This document shows positions 20,227-29,360 of a DNA stretch of 64,000 nt, piece after piece (within the stretch, counting starts at the first letter, position 1; each line of letters begins with the position of its first letter). The stretch is from Brucella pecoris (GTDB lineage: Bacteria > Pseudomonadota > Alphaproteobacteria > Rhizobiales > Rhizobiaceae). A program made the translations under genes and the position numbers. Location: the NCBI RefSeq assembly GCF_006376675.1, contig NZ_VEWK01000001.1:434001-498000 (forward strand), in the 5' to 3' direction. The notes beneath the pieces were generated by a model. The model worked only from the letters and a program-made list of their open reading frames with translations. It searched no databases and had not been told where the DNA came from.

Positions 20227-21308
20227 TGCGGATCGAACTCGTCAAACGTCCGCAGCCATCGAGACTTTTCAGTGCTTTGTCACCATTGCTTGCACTGTCC
20301 TTGACGCTGATTTTCGGCGGGCTTGCTTTTGCGCTGATGGGTAAAGACCCACTGCATGCGCTTTACGTCTTCTTCGTCGAGCCATTGTTCGACATCTGGT
20401 CATGGCATGAATTGCTAGTGAAAGCTGCACCGCTGATCCTGATCGCTGTCGGTCTCTGCGTTTGTTTTCTGTCTAACAACTGGAATATCGGCGCCGAAGG
20501 GCAATTCATCGCCGGAGCCTTAGCGGGTTCGATCTTGCCTGTCATGTTTCCCGACCTGCAGTCATGGGTCGTTCTGCCTTTGATGATGCTGATGGGGATG
20601 GCCGGGGGGGCGGTATATGCGTCCATTCCCGCTTTGCTGAAAGTGCGTTTCAATACCAATGAAATCCTGACCAGCCTTATGCTTGTCTATGTCGCACAGC
20701 TATTCCTCGACTGGCTGGTGCGGGGGCCTTGGCGCAATCCGGAAGGCTATAACTTCCCGGAAACCCGCCAGTTCAACGATAGCGCCATTCTGCCGGAAAT
20801 CTGGAGCGCATCGGGCCGCGCGCATTGGGGCTTTATCTTTGCGCTCGTTGCAGCGGTTGTCGTCTGGTTCCTGCTCAAGCACACACTGAAGGGTTTCGAG
20901 GTCAAGGTTATCGGCCAGAGCCCGAGAGCAGGGCGTTTTGCGGGTTTCAGTGCAGGCAAGATGGTGTTCTTCGTCTTTGCGGTTTCCGGTGCTCTTGCCG
21001 GTCTTGCCGGTATTGCGGAAACCTCCGGTGCTATCGGCCAGCTTCGTCCGGTTATTTCTCCGGGCTACGGTTTCACGGCAATCATCGTCGCTTTTCTGGG
21101 GCGTCTCAATCCGCTGGGCGCGATTGCGGCCGGTCTGGTGCTGGCGCTGTCCTATCTTGGGGGCGAAGCCGCGCAGGTTTCTATCGGCATTTCGGACAAG
21201 TCCGCGCGCGTGTTTCAGGGCATGATCCTGTTTTTCGTTTTGGCTTGCGATACACTCATCCTTTATCGCATTCGCTTCATATCCGGTCGCCAAGCGGGAA
21301 AGGCCTGA
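20223..21308 (+). CDS. BMP-type ABC transporter permease 1
   Basis: An inner-membrane permease of the BPD_transp_2 family (361 aa, about ten hydrophobic segments), including NNWNIGAEGQFIAGALAGS and NPLGAIAAGLVLALSYLGG, typical of NupB/YufP-like subunits. It overlaps the ATPase gene by 4 bases (ATGA) and is followed after 4 bases by the second permease, so the operon is tightly coupled. Confidence 0.9.
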   Translation: MMRIELVKRPQPSRLFSALSPLLALSLTLIFGGLAFALMGKDPLHALYVFFVEPLFDIWSWHELLVKAAPLILIAVGLCVCFLSNNWNIGAEGQFIAGALAGSILPVMFPDLQSWVVLPLMMLMGMAGGAVYASIPALLKVRFNTNEILTSLMLVYVAQLFLDWLVRGPWRNPEGYNFPETRQFNDSAILPEIWSASGRAHWGFIFALVAAVVVWFLLKHTLKGFEVKVIGQSPRAGRFAGFSAGKMVFFVFAVSGALAGLAGIAETSGAIGQLRPVISPGYGFTAIIVAFLGRLNPLGAIAAGLVLALSYLGGEAAQVSIGISDKSARVFQGMILFFVLACDTLILYRIRFISGRQAGKA

Positions 21309-21312
21309 TTTC

Positions 21313-22233
21313 ATGGATTTGACACAGGCTATTCTTCTCACGATTGCAACGGCAGCGACGCCACTCCTGATTGCGGCCATCGGTGAACTGGTGGTGGAGC
21401 GATCCGGTGTACTCAATCTCGGTGTCGAAGGCATGATGCTGATGGGGGCGGTCTCTGGTTTCGCCATTGCGCAGATGACCGGCTCGGCCTGGCTGGGTTT
21501 GATTGCCGCTGTGCTGGTTGGCGCTCTCTTCTCCGCTATCTTCGGGTTTCTGACGCTCACCCTCGTCACCAATCAGGTGGCAACCGGTCTGGCACTCACA
21601 ATTTTGGGCGTTGGCGCGTCTGCCTTGCTGGGAGAAAGTTTCGTTGGACTTCCTGGCGTCCGGCTCGAGGCCATCCATATTCCCTATCTGACCGATCTGC
21701 CGCTTGTCGGACGGTTTCTCTTCGGTCAGGACCCTATCTTTTATCTTTCCATCCTGTTGGTTGTTGGCGTGGCCTGGTTTCTGTTTCGGACACGGGCCGG
21801 GCTTACATTGCGTGCCATCGGTGACAGCCATGGTTCGGCCCACGCGCTCGGCGTGCATGTGGTGCGCACGCGCTATCTGGCGGTTCTTTTCGGCGGTGCT
21901 TGCGCCGGTCTCGCCGGGGCGCAATTGTCGCTCGTCTATGTGCCGCAATGGGTGGAAAATATGACGGCCGGTCGCGGCTGGATCGCACTCGCTCTCGTCG
22001 TGTTCGCATCGTGGCGACCATGGCGCGTATTGATCGGTGCTTATTTGTTTGGCGCGGTGACCATTGGCCAGCTTCACGCGCAGGCGCTTGGCTTTGGCTT
22101 GCCGTCGCAGTTTCTGTCTGCGCTGCCTTATCTTGCGACGATTGTGGTTCTGGTGATTATCTCGCGCAACAAACGCCTGACAATGATGAATACGCCGGCT
22201 TCGCTCGGCAAACCGTTCGTTCCGGATCGTTAG
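21313..22233 (+). CDS. BMP-type ABC transporter permease 2
   Basis: The second BPD_transp_2 permease (306 aa), with [18 protein letters not shown] near residue 32 and [28 protein letters not shown] near the C-terminus, the pattern of NupC/YufQ-like subunits. It should form the heterodimeric channel with the preceding gene product. The binding protein gene follows after an 82-base gap. Confidence 0.9.
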   Translation: MDLTQAILLTIATAATPLLIAAIGELVVERSGVLNLGVEGMMLMGAVSGFAIAQMTGSAWLGLIAAVLVGALFSAIFGFLTLTLVTNQVATGLALTILGVGASALLGESFVGLPGVRLEAIHIPYLTDLPLVGRFLFGQDPIFYLSILLVVGVAWFLFRTRAGLTLRAIGDSHGSAHALGVHVVRTRYLAVLFGGACAGLAGAQLSLVYVPQWVENMTAGRGWIALALVVFASWRPWRVLIGAYLFGAVTIGQLHAQALGFGLPSQFLSALPYLATIVVLVIISRNKRLTMMNTPASLGKPFVPDR

Positions 22234-22315
22234 AATGAACGGATGAGGGGTAAACGCAAACCATCCCAAGGGTTTTCGTTTTGGTTAGTGGGTAAAAACA
22301 AGGAGTGCAGGGAAC

Positions 22316-23383
22316 ATGAAAAAGACGCTTATGGCGATTGCCACTGCGGCGAGCTTTATGCTCGGCGGCGCAGCGCATGCAGAAGAAAAACTGAAAGTCG
22401 GCTTCATCTATATCGGACCTCCGGGCGATTTCGGCTGGACCTACCAGCACGATCAGGCTCGCAAGGAACTTGTAGAGGCGCTCGGAGACAAAATTGAAAC
22501 CACTTTTCTGGAAAGCGTGCCGGAAGGTGCCGACGCTGAACGTTCCATTGAACGCCTCGCGCGTGCTGGCAACAAGCTGATCTTCACGACGTCGTTCGGT
22601 TATATGGACCCGACCCTTAAGGTGGCCAAGAAGTTCCCAGACGTGAAGTTCGAGCACGCGACCGGTTACAAAACTGCCGATAACATGTCTGCCTATAATG
22701 CGCGGTTCTATGAGGGCCGTTATGTGCAGGGCGTCATCGCCGCCAAGATGTCGACAAAGGGTGTCGCCGGTTACATCGCTTCCGTGCCGGTTCCGGAAGT
22801 CGTGCAGGGCATCAATGCATTCATGCTCGGCGCGCAGTCGGTCAATCCTGACTTCAAGGTCAAGGTGATCTGGGCGAATTCCTGGTTCGATCCGGGCAAG
22901 GAAGCAGATGCAGCGAAGGCTCTGATCGATCAGGGCGTGGACATCATCACCCAGCACACCGATTCCACGGCTGCCATTCAGGTGGCGCATGATCGCGGCA
23001 TCAAGGCGTTCGGTCAGGCTTCGGACATGATCAAGTTCGCGCCCGACACGCAGCTCACCGCTGTGGTGGACGAATGGGGCCCGTATTATATCGATCGCGC
23101 CAAGGCCGCTCTCGATGGTTCGTGGAAAAGCCAGAACATCTGGTGGGGTATGAAGGAAGGCCTCGTGAAGATGGCGCCTTATACCAACATGCCGGACGAC
23201 GTGAAGAAACTGGCTGAAGAAACCGAAGCCAAGATCAAGTCGGGCGAACTGAAGCCTTTCACCGGTCCGATCACGAAGCAGGACGGTTCCGTTTGGCTCA
23301 AGGAAGGCGAACAGGCTGACGACAAGACCCTTCTTGGCCTGAACTTCTACGTAGCTGGTGTGGACGATAAGCTGCCGCAGTAG
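22316..23383 (+). CDS. BmpA-family basic membrane lipoprotein-like binding protein
   Basis: The periplasmic receptor of the preceding transporter (355 aa). It has a cleavable signal peptide (MKKTLMAIATAASFMLGG, AHA|EE), without the lipobox cysteine of spirochete Bmp lipoproteins. The Bmp fold is indicated by VGFIYIGPPGDFGWTYQHD, ERSIERLARAGNKLIFTTSFGY and DIITQHTDSTAAIQVAHDRG. BMP proteins bind nucleosides. An AGGAG site at 22300-22304 lies before the ATG. A strong terminator follows, so this gene ends the operon. Confidence 0.9.
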   Translation: MKKTLMAIATAASFMLGGAAHAEEKLKVGFIYIGPPGDFGWTYQHDQARKELVEALGDKIETTFLESVPEGADAERSIERLARAGNKLIFTTSFGYMDPTLKVAKKFPDVKFEHATGYKTADNMSAYNARFYEGRYVQGVIAAKMSTKGVAGYIASVPVPEVVQGINAFMLGAQSVNPDFKVKVIWANSWFDPGKEADAAKALIDQGVDIITQHTDSTAAIQVAHDRGIKAFGQASDMIKFAPDTQLTAVVDEWGPYYIDRAKAALDGSWKSQNIWWGMKEGLVKMAPYTNMPDDVKKLAEETEAKIKSGELKPFTGPITKQDGSVWLKEGEQADDKTLLGLNFYVAGVDDKLPQ

Positions 23384-23403
23384 GCTGTGCTTCATTGCAA
23401 AAT

Positions 23404-23430
23404 AAAAAGGGCGCAGAAAGCGCCCTTTTT
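23404..23430. terminator. Rho-independent terminator ending the BMP transporter operon
   Basis: Stem AAAAGGGCGC / GCGCCCTTTT with loop AGAAA, followed by TATTTTTTT. It begins 20 bases after the stop codon and also faces the convergent GNAT gene. Confidence 0.92.
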
Positions 23431-23458
23431 ATTTTTTTCAATGTAATAGAACTGCTTG

Positions 23459-23926
23459 TTAAAGTGATAGTTTAAGTCCCTCGTGGCTCTCTTTGAAGCC
23501 GAGCGACTGATAGAAACGTAGCGCATCGGAACGCGATTTATCCGTTGTCAGTTGCACGAGGCCGCAGCCACGTTCGCGGCACCGCTCGATTGCCCACGCG
23601 ATCATCTGTTGGCCAATTCCGCCGCCGCGAATGTGGCTTGCGATCCGCACGCTTTCGATCTGTCCGCGCCACATGCCCATCCGCGACAAGCCGGGTATGA
23701 AGCTGATCTGCATACAGCCGATGATCTCTCCATCATGTTCCACGACAGCCAGAAGCTGATTGGGATCAGCATCGATCGCCGCAAAGGCGCTGCGATAGGA
23801 ATCCCGCAAGGGGAGGCCCGCATCTTCGCGCTGTGCGCCAAGCGCGTCGTCTGCAAGCATGGAGACAATCGCCGCCACGTCAGCCCAGGCGGCTTTTCTG
23901 ATCGTTATGGCAGCTTCCTCCGCCAT
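23459..23926 (-). CDS. GNAT family N-acetyltransferase
   Basis: A protein of 155 aa with the GNAT fold: IRKAAWADVAAIVSML at the start, ESVRIASHIRGGGIGQQMI as the acetyl-CoA binding R/Q-x-x-G-x-G/A motif (here RGGGIG), and DALRFYQSLGF near the end. The substrate is unknown. Its ATG shares one base with the rimO stop (TGATG), so translation is probably coupled to rimO. No known functional link to RimO is apparent. Confidence 0.85.
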   Translation of the reverse strand: MAEEAAITIRKAAWADVAAIVSMLADDALGAQREDAGLPLRDSYRSAFAAIDADPNQLLAVVEHDGEIIGCMQISFIPGLSRMGMWRGQIESVRIASHIRGGGIGQQMIAWAIERCRERGCGLVQLTTDKSRSDALRFYQSLGFKESHEGLKLSL

Positions 23927-25239
23927 CAGACTGCGATGCCATGCAGATCGTAAGCGTCGCTCGCCTCGATTTTCACCGTCACGATGTCGCCAACACGAAG
24001 CGGGCGGCGCGATTGGATATGAACGCTGCCGTCAATTTCGGGAGCATCGTAGCGCGTACGACCCTTGCCGACGGTTCCGTTGGCTTCATCGATGATGACC
24101 GGAAGGCGCTTGCCGACTTTCTTCTTGAGAAGATTGGTCGAAATCTGCTGCTGCTTGGCCATGAAACGATGCCAGCGGGCTTCCTTGACTTCCTCTGGAA
24201 CCTGTTCGAGGCCTAGATCATTGGCCTTTGCGCCCTTGACCGGTTCATATTTGAAGCAGCCGGCGCGCTCGATCTTGGCTTCGTCGAGCCAGTCGAGGAG
24301 GAGCTGGAAATCTTCTTCCGTCTCACCGGGATAGCCGACGATGAAGGTCGAGCGAACCGCGAGATCAGGGCAGGTTTCGCGCCAGGCCTGAATGCGACGC
24401 GAAGTCTTCTCCTGATGTGCTGGACGACGCATGTTTTTCAGAACCGCCGGTGAGGAGTGCTGAAAAGGAATATCCAGATAAGGCAGGATCTTACCTTCTG
24501 CCATCAGCGGAATGACCTCATCGACATGCGGGTAGGGGTAGACATAATGCATGCGTACCCACACGCCCATGTCGCCCAATTCGCGTGACAGATCGAGGAA
24601 CTTGGTGCGGACCGTGCGGTCCTGCCACATGGCTTCCTGATATTTGATGTCGAGGCCATAGGCGCTCGTATCCTGTGAGATGACGAGAATTTCCTTCACG
24701 CCCGCGCTGACCAGTTTTTCTGCTTCACGCAGCACCTGATCGATCGGGCGTGACACCAGATCGCCGCGCAGCGCCGGAATGATGCAAAAAGAGCAACGGT
24801 TTGAGCAGCCTTCGGAGATCTTGAGATAAGCATAGTGGCGGGGGGTCAGCTTCACGCCCTGCGGCGGCACCAGATCGACATATGGATCATGCGCGGGCGG
24901 GGCCGCTTCATGCACCGCGCTCATCACGCTTTCATAGGCCTGCGGGCCGGTGATGGCGAGCACATTCGGGTGACGCTGGCGGATAACATCGGGTTCCGCG
25001 CCAAGACAACCGGTTACGATGACTTTGCCGTTTTCATTGAGCGCAAGTCCAATGGCATCAAGCGATTCATCACGCGCGGAATCCAGAAAGCCGCAGGTGT
25101 TGACGATCACAAGATCGGCGCCGTCGTGCTTACGGGAGATTTCGTAGCCCTCTGAACGGAGGCTGGTGATGATGCGTTCGGAATCAACAAGCGCCTTCGG
25201 GCAGCCAAGAGAAATGAAACTGACGCGCGGTGCGCTCAT
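23926..25239 (-). CDS. rimO: Ribosomal protein uS12 methylthiotransferase RimO
   Basis: A radical SAM enzyme that methylthiolates an aspartate of ribosomal protein S12. The N-terminal UPF0004 domain carries cysteines in [22 protein letters not shown] and VTGCLGAEP. The radical SAM cluster motif is CSNRCSFC, in the family context [25 protein letters not shown] domain ends the protein ([15 protein letters not shown]). I start at 25239 ([13 protein letters not shown]), giving 437 aa. The 15 upstream residues in frame are not family-like. Confidence 0.96.
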   Translation of the reverse strand: MSAPRVSFISLGCPKALVDSERIITSLRSEGYEISRKHDGADLVIVNTCGFLDSARDESLDAIGLALNENGKVIVTGCLGAEPDVIRQRHPNVLAITGPQAYESVMSAVHEAAPPAHDPYVDLVPPQGVKLTPRHYAYLKISEGCSNRCSFCIIPALRGDLVSRPIDQVLREAEKLVSAGVKEILVISQDTSAYGLDIKYQEAMWQDRTVRTKFLDLSRELGDMGVWVRMHYVYPYPHVDEVIPLMAEGKILPYLDIPFQHSSPAVLKNMRRPAHQEKTSRRIQAWRETCPDLAVRSTFIVGYPGETEEDFQLLLDWLDEAKIERAGCFKYEPVKGAKANDLGLEQVPEEVKEARWHRFMAKQQQISTNLLKKKVGKRLPVIIDEANGTVGKGRTRYDAPEIDGSVHIQSRRPLRVGDIVTVKIEASDAYDLHGIAV

Positions 25240-25315
25240 TGGAAGAACCTTACAAAATATCGGAAATTGCGCGCGCAATATCACGATAAAGGGGCAACGG
25301 TAAAGTTGAGATCAT

Positions 25316-25347
25316 AAAAAAAGCCGGAGTGCGAGGCTCCGGCTTTT
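25316..25347 (-). terminator. Rho-independent terminator after bfr
   Basis: A 9-bp stem AAGCCGGAG / CTCCGGCTT (plus-strand view) with seven As at its left side, which read as a U run in minus-strand transcripts. It lies 20 bases past the bfr stop and before the rimO promoter. Confidence 0.88.
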
Positions 25348-25367
25348 GTTCGCAACGTTGTATTGAA

Positions 25368-25853
25368 TTATTCAGCTTGATCGGCCGGAGCCGCATTGAG
25401 CTGGCCATAACGCTCTTCGCCGATCTTGGCGAGGAGGTCGAGCTGGGTTTCGAGGAAGTCGATATGACCTTCCTCATCAGCCAGAAGCTCGTCGAAAAGC
25501 TGCTTGGAAACGTAGTCGCCGAGCTCGTCGCAGATTTCGCGGGACTTTTTGTAGGAAGCGCGTGCGTCGTATTCACCTGCAAGATCGGCTTCCAGAACTT
25601 CCTTGACGTTCTGGCCGATGCGTAGCGGAGCTACGGTCTGCAGGTTCGGAAAGCCTTCGAGGAAGATGATGCGATCAATCAGCTTGTCAGCATGATGCAT
25701 TTCTTCTATGGATTCTTCACGTTCTTTCTTGGCAAGACGTGTGAATCCCCAGTCGTTGAGGAGGCGGTAGTGAAGCCAGTACTGGTTTACAGCGCCAAGC
25801 TCGAGGAACAGTGCCTCGTTAAGCCGCTCGATGACCTTTGGTTCGCCTTTCAT
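25368..25853 (-). CDS. bfr: Bacterioferritin
   Basis: A heme-containing iron storage protein of 161 aa that forms a 24-mer. All ferroxidase ligands are present at the positions known in E. coli Bfr: E18, E51, H54, E94, E127 and H130, with the heme ligand M52. The start [15 protein letters not shown] at 25853 is the conserved N-terminus. It lies inside the 3' end of bfd: the two frames overlap by 35 bases, so bfr translation is probably coupled to bfd. A terminator follows. Confidence 0.97.
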   Translation of the reverse strand: MKGEPKVIERLNEALFLELGAVNQYWLHYRLLNDWGFTRLAKKEREESIEEMHHADKLIDRIIFLEGFPNLQTVAPLRIGQNVKEVLEADLAGEYDARASYKKSREICDELGDYVSKQLFDELLADEEGHIDFLETQLDLLAKIGEERYGQLNAAPADQAE

Positions 25854-26130
25854 TCCATGAACTCCCGAATTTGTCGCGTAGAGAACGTACACGATCCATG
25901 AACTGGACCACGTTTTCGTCCATTTGGTTATGACGAAGATGATACTCTTCAGTCACCCTTATGATCGTTTCCACGACGTTTGGGAAGCAGCCACAGCAAC
26001 GGCCGCGCTTGGACATGATATTATAGACGGTGCCAGGAACGATAAGCTGCCAGCAATCCTGATCAAGAAGCTCGATAACAACAGCTTCAATGTCTTTATC
26101 GGTAATAACGTTGCAGCTACAGACTAGCAT
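25819..26130 (-). CDS. bfd: Bacterioferritin-associated ferredoxin
   Basis: A [2Fe-2S] protein of 103 aa that reduces the iron core of bacterioferritin to mobilise iron. The cluster cysteines follow the Bfd pattern: C4-x-C6 near the N-terminus and C45-xx-C48 in RGRCCGCFP. Classical Bfd has about 64 residues. This one has an extra C-terminal tail (about 40 residues, ending [10 protein letters not shown]) whose codons run 35 bases into bfr. Two Irr-type boxes lie about 285-330 bases upstream, suggesting iron or heme control of the bfd-bfr operon. Confidence 0.92.
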   Translation of the reverse strand: MLVCSCNVITDKDIEAVVIELLDQDCWQLIVPGTVYNIMSKRGRCCGCFPNVVETIIRVTEEYHLRHNQMDENVVQFMDRVRSLRDKFGSSWNERRTKGHRAA

Positions 26131-26412
26131 GAGGAACTATCTCCCTTTGCTTGCAAAGCAAAAGTCAGATGCGAAGAGCATCGAACGGAGAGAATTGCCG
26201 GCTCATTCTGTACTTCAACTGTGTTGCTGGCCCAGAGAACTGGCAGCGTTATTTCACTCATGGCGCAAGGCCGAACTGAACCGGTCAATGGTTCCTCCAA
26301 CTGCAAGGGTTAAAGGCCCGAACATTAAAGGCATTACTTAGATGGTATTTATAAAACCCACCAAATTAAGTCAGGTTATGGCCGGTGGAGCTCTATCCTG
26401 TCAATTTTTATG

Positions 26413-26432
26413 TTTTTGAAACGTTCTAAAAA
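26413..26432. promoter_or_regulatory. Irr-type iron control element (ICE), box 1
   Basis: The near-palindrome TTTTTGAAACGTTCTAAAAA resembles the rhizobial/Brucella ICE consensus (TTTAGAA...TTCTAAA) bound by the heme-sensing regulator Irr. It lies about 285 bases upstream of the bfd start codon. Assignment to bfd-bfr is inferred from orientation. Confidence 0.6.
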
Positions 26433-26439
26433 TCAATAA

Positions 26440-26457
26440 CTTGGAATCATTCTAAAT
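26440..26457. promoter_or_regulatory. Irr-type iron control element (ICE), box 2
   Basis: CTTGGAATCATTCTAAAT matches the core GAA-N2-4-TTC of the ICE consensus, with the right half TTCTAAA perfect. Its centre lies 26 bases from that of box 1, so two Irr dimers could bind on nearly the same helical side. Confidence 0.65.
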
Positions 26458-26503
26458 ATGAGTTAACTACCCATCTTTAAACGATAATTGGTATTTTTCG
26501 ATG

Positions 26504-26536
26504 GTCGTGGCGACATCCGAATGAAGCCGCCACGAC
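26504..26536 (-). terminator. Long hairpin downstream of the heme oxygenase gene
   Basis: A perfect 9-bp stem GTCGTGGCG / CGCCACGAC with a 15-base loop, about 50 bases past the bhuQ stop. There is no U run in the minus-strand transcript, so it may stabilise the 3' end or act with Rho and is not a classical terminator. Confidence 0.5.
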
Positions 26537-26585
26537 ATTATGCGCTATTTCGCCGCACCTTGTGGATAGGCGCTTCTTTTATTCA

Positions 26586-26900
26586 TCAAGAGCCGAGAAC
26601 GGTGCTGAAACCTTCAAACTGCGGAGGTCCGAGATAGAGCGGCTTGTTGTCTCCGGCATTGCGATGTGCGTCGCGGAACTGTTCGGACTTGGTCCACGCG
26701 ACGAAATCGTCGCGATTGCGCCAGACCGTGTGTGATGCATAAAGCGTGTAGCCTTCCTCTTCGTTGGTCGTGCCGCGCAGAAGGTGAAAGCTTTCGAAAC
26801 CGGGAAGTTCGGACAATTTGGAGTCACGGTTTTTCCAGACGGTCTCGAAGTCGGCTTCGCTGCCGACGCGAACTTTGAAGCGATTCATGGCTATGAACAT
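26586..26900 (-). CDS. bhuQ: Heme oxygenase of the IsdG/BhuQ type (antibiotic biosynthesis monooxygenase fold)
   Basis: A cytoplasmic heme-degrading monooxygenase of 104 aa, releasing iron from imported heme. The dimeric alpha-beta barrel family is indicated by FIAMNRFKVRVGSEADFE and FHLLRGTTNEEEGYTLYASHTVW. The IsdG catalytic triad appears conserved as N6, W69 and H79. The ATG at 26900 begins MFIAMNRF. The 29 upstream residues in frame look non-coding. Its place directly behind bhuA fits the BhuQ enzyme of Brucella. Confidence 0.88.
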   Translation of the reverse strand: MFIAMNRFKVRVGSEADFETVWKNRDSKLSELPGFESFHLLRGTTNEEEGYTLYASHTVWRNRDDFVAWTKSEQFRDAHRNAGDNKPLYLGPPQFEGFSTVLGS

Positions 26901-27052
26901 TGCTGATCCTTTTCCATCAGGTTTGGGATTGGCTACTTTATATAGTTTCCGGTGAGTGCAGCGGTAGGGCTGCACCCGCCGCGTCACATCTCGGGATCAG
27001 AAGCCCGCCGCGGTCAGGTTGGTCGGTCTTCGAAGATGCGACGATCATGAAT

Positions 27053-27073
27053 GAGAGGCGAGAACCGCCTCTC
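27053..27073. terminator. Hairpin at the 3' end of bhuA
   Basis: An 8-bp stem GAGAGGCG / CGCCTCTC with loop AGAAC, immediately after the bhuA stop. No U run follows on the minus strand, so it may only attenuate read-through into bhuQ. Confidence 0.45.
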
Positions 27074-27079
27074 AAAATT

Positions 27080-29089
27080 TTAGAACTGGAACTGTGTCGA
27101 GACGAGGAACGTACGCCCGCGGCCAGAACCATAGGTGCTGAGAGCAGGGGTGTATTCCTTGTCGGTGATGTTCAGCACCTGAAGTGACAGATCGACCGTG
27201 TCGGTGAACTTGTACTTCGCGAAGACGTCGACCAGTGTGTAGGGATCGCTGTTATCTCCGTCGAGCGTCTTTCCGCTGGAAACGTGCTGGACGCGGAGAC
27301 CACTTTCAAGTTTACGCTCCAAGAAGCGCGCACCTGCTGTAACCGTTACAACATCTTCCGGCAGATACTGGTTGGCACCCATACCGGCTGTCTGTTCGGG
27401 CAGTTCAGAGTTGGAATGCGTATAAGCAATGCCACCGAATGCGAAGCCGGCATCATAACGCGCGTCGAGTTCGAAGCCTTTGACTGTCGAAGTGCCGTCG
27501 ACATTGATGAACTGGCTGTAGTCGGATGCAGCCGTGATGTAGTCCTCAACACGCATCATGTAGTAATTGGCCTTGAGGCGCAGTCCGTCTTCGGCGGTCA
27601 GGATGCCGTCGCGCGCAATATTGACACCGAATTCCCAGCCGCGCTGCTTTTCAGGACGAAGATTGGGATTACCGTGCATCATGCCCGTGCCGGTATGCGC
27701 CACGCCACCGAGGAATGTTTCCTGCAGGCTTGGCGAACGCATGGAATGCGCATAGGTGATGTAAGGCTGCAGCCAGTCGGTCACGTTATAGGCAACGGTG
27801 ACTTTGGGGCTGAACTCGCTGTCGCTATTCGAGATCGAGCTGTCTTCACTTTCAAGCTTGAAATAATCGTAACGAAGGCCGGTAACGACTTGCAGAGCCT
27901 GATAATTCCAGGTCGCTTCAGAGAAGACTGCGCCGCGATTGGATGTGGCATCCGTCGGATTGACGCCCGTTTGGGTGCCGCCAGCGGTATCGCGGTTGAT
28001 TTCAAAGCCATTCTTCCACGCAACCGCCACTTCGCCGAAGGTGAAGCGCGACGTGTTCGAGGCGGTCATGCCGGTGGTTTCGGTCGAAACCTGCCGTCCC
28101 ACGAAGCCGCCATTACCGTCTTCCCAGTTCTGCAATGTGCTGTTGTGGTAGAGATTGACGTCCAGGCCGATGAGATTGTTGTCGGACGGATTGTAGTTGT
28201 ACTGTGCGAAGAACGTGCGGTTCTGCAGGAACATATCGTAGATCGTATAGGTTCCCGGACGGTAGCCGTTCGCATATGTTCCGTAATGGTTGTTATAGAG
28301 TACGCCGCCAAGCGTCAGCTTCTGGTCTTCGCCCAGACCGAACTCAGCCTTGAACAGACCGGAAGTCAGTTCCTCACCGGTCTTCTCGACGGTTACGCCA
28401 TCGCCGTTCTTGTAGTCGTTGGAATCATGGCGGCTGATTGCTGCAACAATGCCTATGGAATTGACGCGCGCCGCACCTGCCAGCATCTCCGAGAAGCCAG
28501 TTCCATTGCTGCCCCAGGATGCACGACCAAGAACGCCCTTGTCCTTTCCGTCGAGAATAACGTCATCGACGCCGAGCGTACGGAAATTGACACTACCGGC
28601 AAGACCGGTGCCGCCCTCGGTCGTTACTGCGCCACGCGCCACATCGATTTCAGACAGCAGGTTGGGGTCGATATAGGCATAGCCCTGCGCATCGTGCGCG
28701 GTGTTTCGATAGCTCTGCGGTACGCCGTCGATCATCATGTTGACGCGACCGGAACCTTCGAAGCCACGGATATTGACGGCCACACCCGGATTGGAAGCAT
28801 TTTGAAGAGTGAACACGCCGGCTGTGCCGCGCAATACATCGTCGAGTTTTGCGCCACCGAAACGATTGATCTCTTCGCGGCCGACCCTACCGACCGGTGC
28901 CGCAACGGAGGTCGGCACCTGCGCGTCGCTCGCCTGGCGAATGGTGATCGTCTTCAGCGCAACGCCAGCTTCCTCGTCGGCAGCTTTTTGTTCCTGCGCG
29001 AATGATTGTGACGTCATCGACACAAGAATGACAGCAAGCCCCGTGCTCGCCAGAATTGAATGTTTGTGAACCCCACCAGTCGCCCGCAT
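27080..29089 (-). CDS. bhuA: TonB-dependent heme/hemoglobin outer-membrane receptor
   Basis: An outer-membrane barrel of 669 aa that imports heme using TonB energy. It has a signal peptide (through SQSFAQ|EQ), a TonB-box-like stretch LKTITIRQ, a plug domain (GRVGREEINRFGGAKLDDVLRGTAGVF-type sequence and GVAVNIRGFEGSGRVNMMIDGVPQS), and the C-terminal strand ending TFLVSTQFQF with terminal phenylalanine. The region PNLRPEKQRGWEFGVN is typical of the hemoglobin/transferrin/lactoferrin receptor family. I prefer the ATG at 29089, since AAGGA is 8 bases upstream. The ATG at 29107 would include that site. It is divergent from the hemP operon. Confidence 0.93.
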   Translation of the reverse strand: MRATGGVHKHSILASTGLAVILVSMTSQSFAQEQKAADEEAGVALKTITIRQASDAQVPTSVAAPVGRVGREEINRFGGAKLDDVLRGTAGVFTLQNASNPGVAVNIRGFEGSGRVNMMIDGVPQSYRNTAHDAQGYAYIDPNLLSEIDVARGAVTTEGGTGLAGSVNFRTLGVDDVILDGKDKGVLGRASWGSNGTGFSEMLAGAARVNSIGIVAAISRHDSNDYKNGDGVTVEKTGEELTSGLFKAEFGLGEDQKLTLGGVLYNNHYGTYANGYRPGTYTIYDMFLQNRTFFAQYNYNPSDNNLIGLDVNLYHNSTLQNWEDGNGGFVGRQVSTETTGMTASNTSRFTFGEVAVAWKNGFEINRDTAGGTQTGVNPTDATSNRGAVFSEATWNYQALQVVTGLRYDYFKLESEDSSISNSDSEFSPKVTVAYNVTDWLQPYITYAHSMRSPSLQETFLGGVAHTGTGMMHGNPNLRPEKQRGWEFGVNIARDGILTAEDGLRLKANYYMMRVEDYITAASDYSQFINVDGTSTVKGFELDARYDAGFAFGGIAYTHSNSELPEQTAGMGANQYLPEDVVTVTAGARFLERKLESGLRVQHVSSGKTLDGDNSDPYTLVDVFAKYKFTDTVDLSLQVLNITDKEYTPALSTYGSGRGRTFLVSTQFQF

Positions 29090-29291
29090 TTCCAATGTTT
29101 CCTTCATGACCCAGACGCGCTTCGCCGACCCAGCGGGCGACGAAGAAACCTAAAAAATCCAATTGTTTATGACTTCCCCCTCAAGAGAAGGCCGCGTGCT
29201 GGCTGGGAAGACGATTTCTTCCGGGCTTGCGCTGAAAAAGCGAGATTTAAACTTGACTCGATTATTCCAGTAATGCAGTGATTAATAAACA

Positions 29292-29306
29292 TGACTGTTG
29301 ATGTCA
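29292..29306. promoter_or_regulatory. RirA-type iron-responsive operator (IRO) candidate
   Basis: TGACTGTTGATGTCA fits the TGA-N9-TCA pattern of RirA-bound IRO boxes in rhizobia. It lies 55 bases before the hemP ATG in the bhuA/hemP intergenic region, so it could control either promoter or both. A short motif of this kind can occur by chance. The location supports it. Confidence 0.6.
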
Positions 29307-29360
29307 ACAAAACAAATTTGCGAGCATCACCGTGTGAAAAGTCGATGCTGAGGCGAGAAA

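Larger units (their letters stand above)
26131..26585. other. 455-base intergenic region with tandem Irr-type boxes
   Basis: This region lies upstream of bfd and downstream of the heme oxygenase gene on the same (minus) strand. Besides the two iron control elements and a hairpin listed separately I see no gene. A 60-codon minus-strand frame at 26124-26306 has no family features or ribosome binding site. If transcription starts near the boxes, bfd has an untranslated leader of about 280 bases. Confidence 0.5.

Noticed and set aside
26124-26306. 60-codon minus-strand frame between the Irr boxes and bfd
   Set aside because: No ribosome binding site and no recognisable sequence. More likely leader RNA of bfd.
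27284-29005. 573-codon plus-strand open frame opposite bhuA
   Set aside because: It is a mirror frame of a strongly conserved receptor gene in GC-rich DNA. It has no family features and no ribosome binding site.
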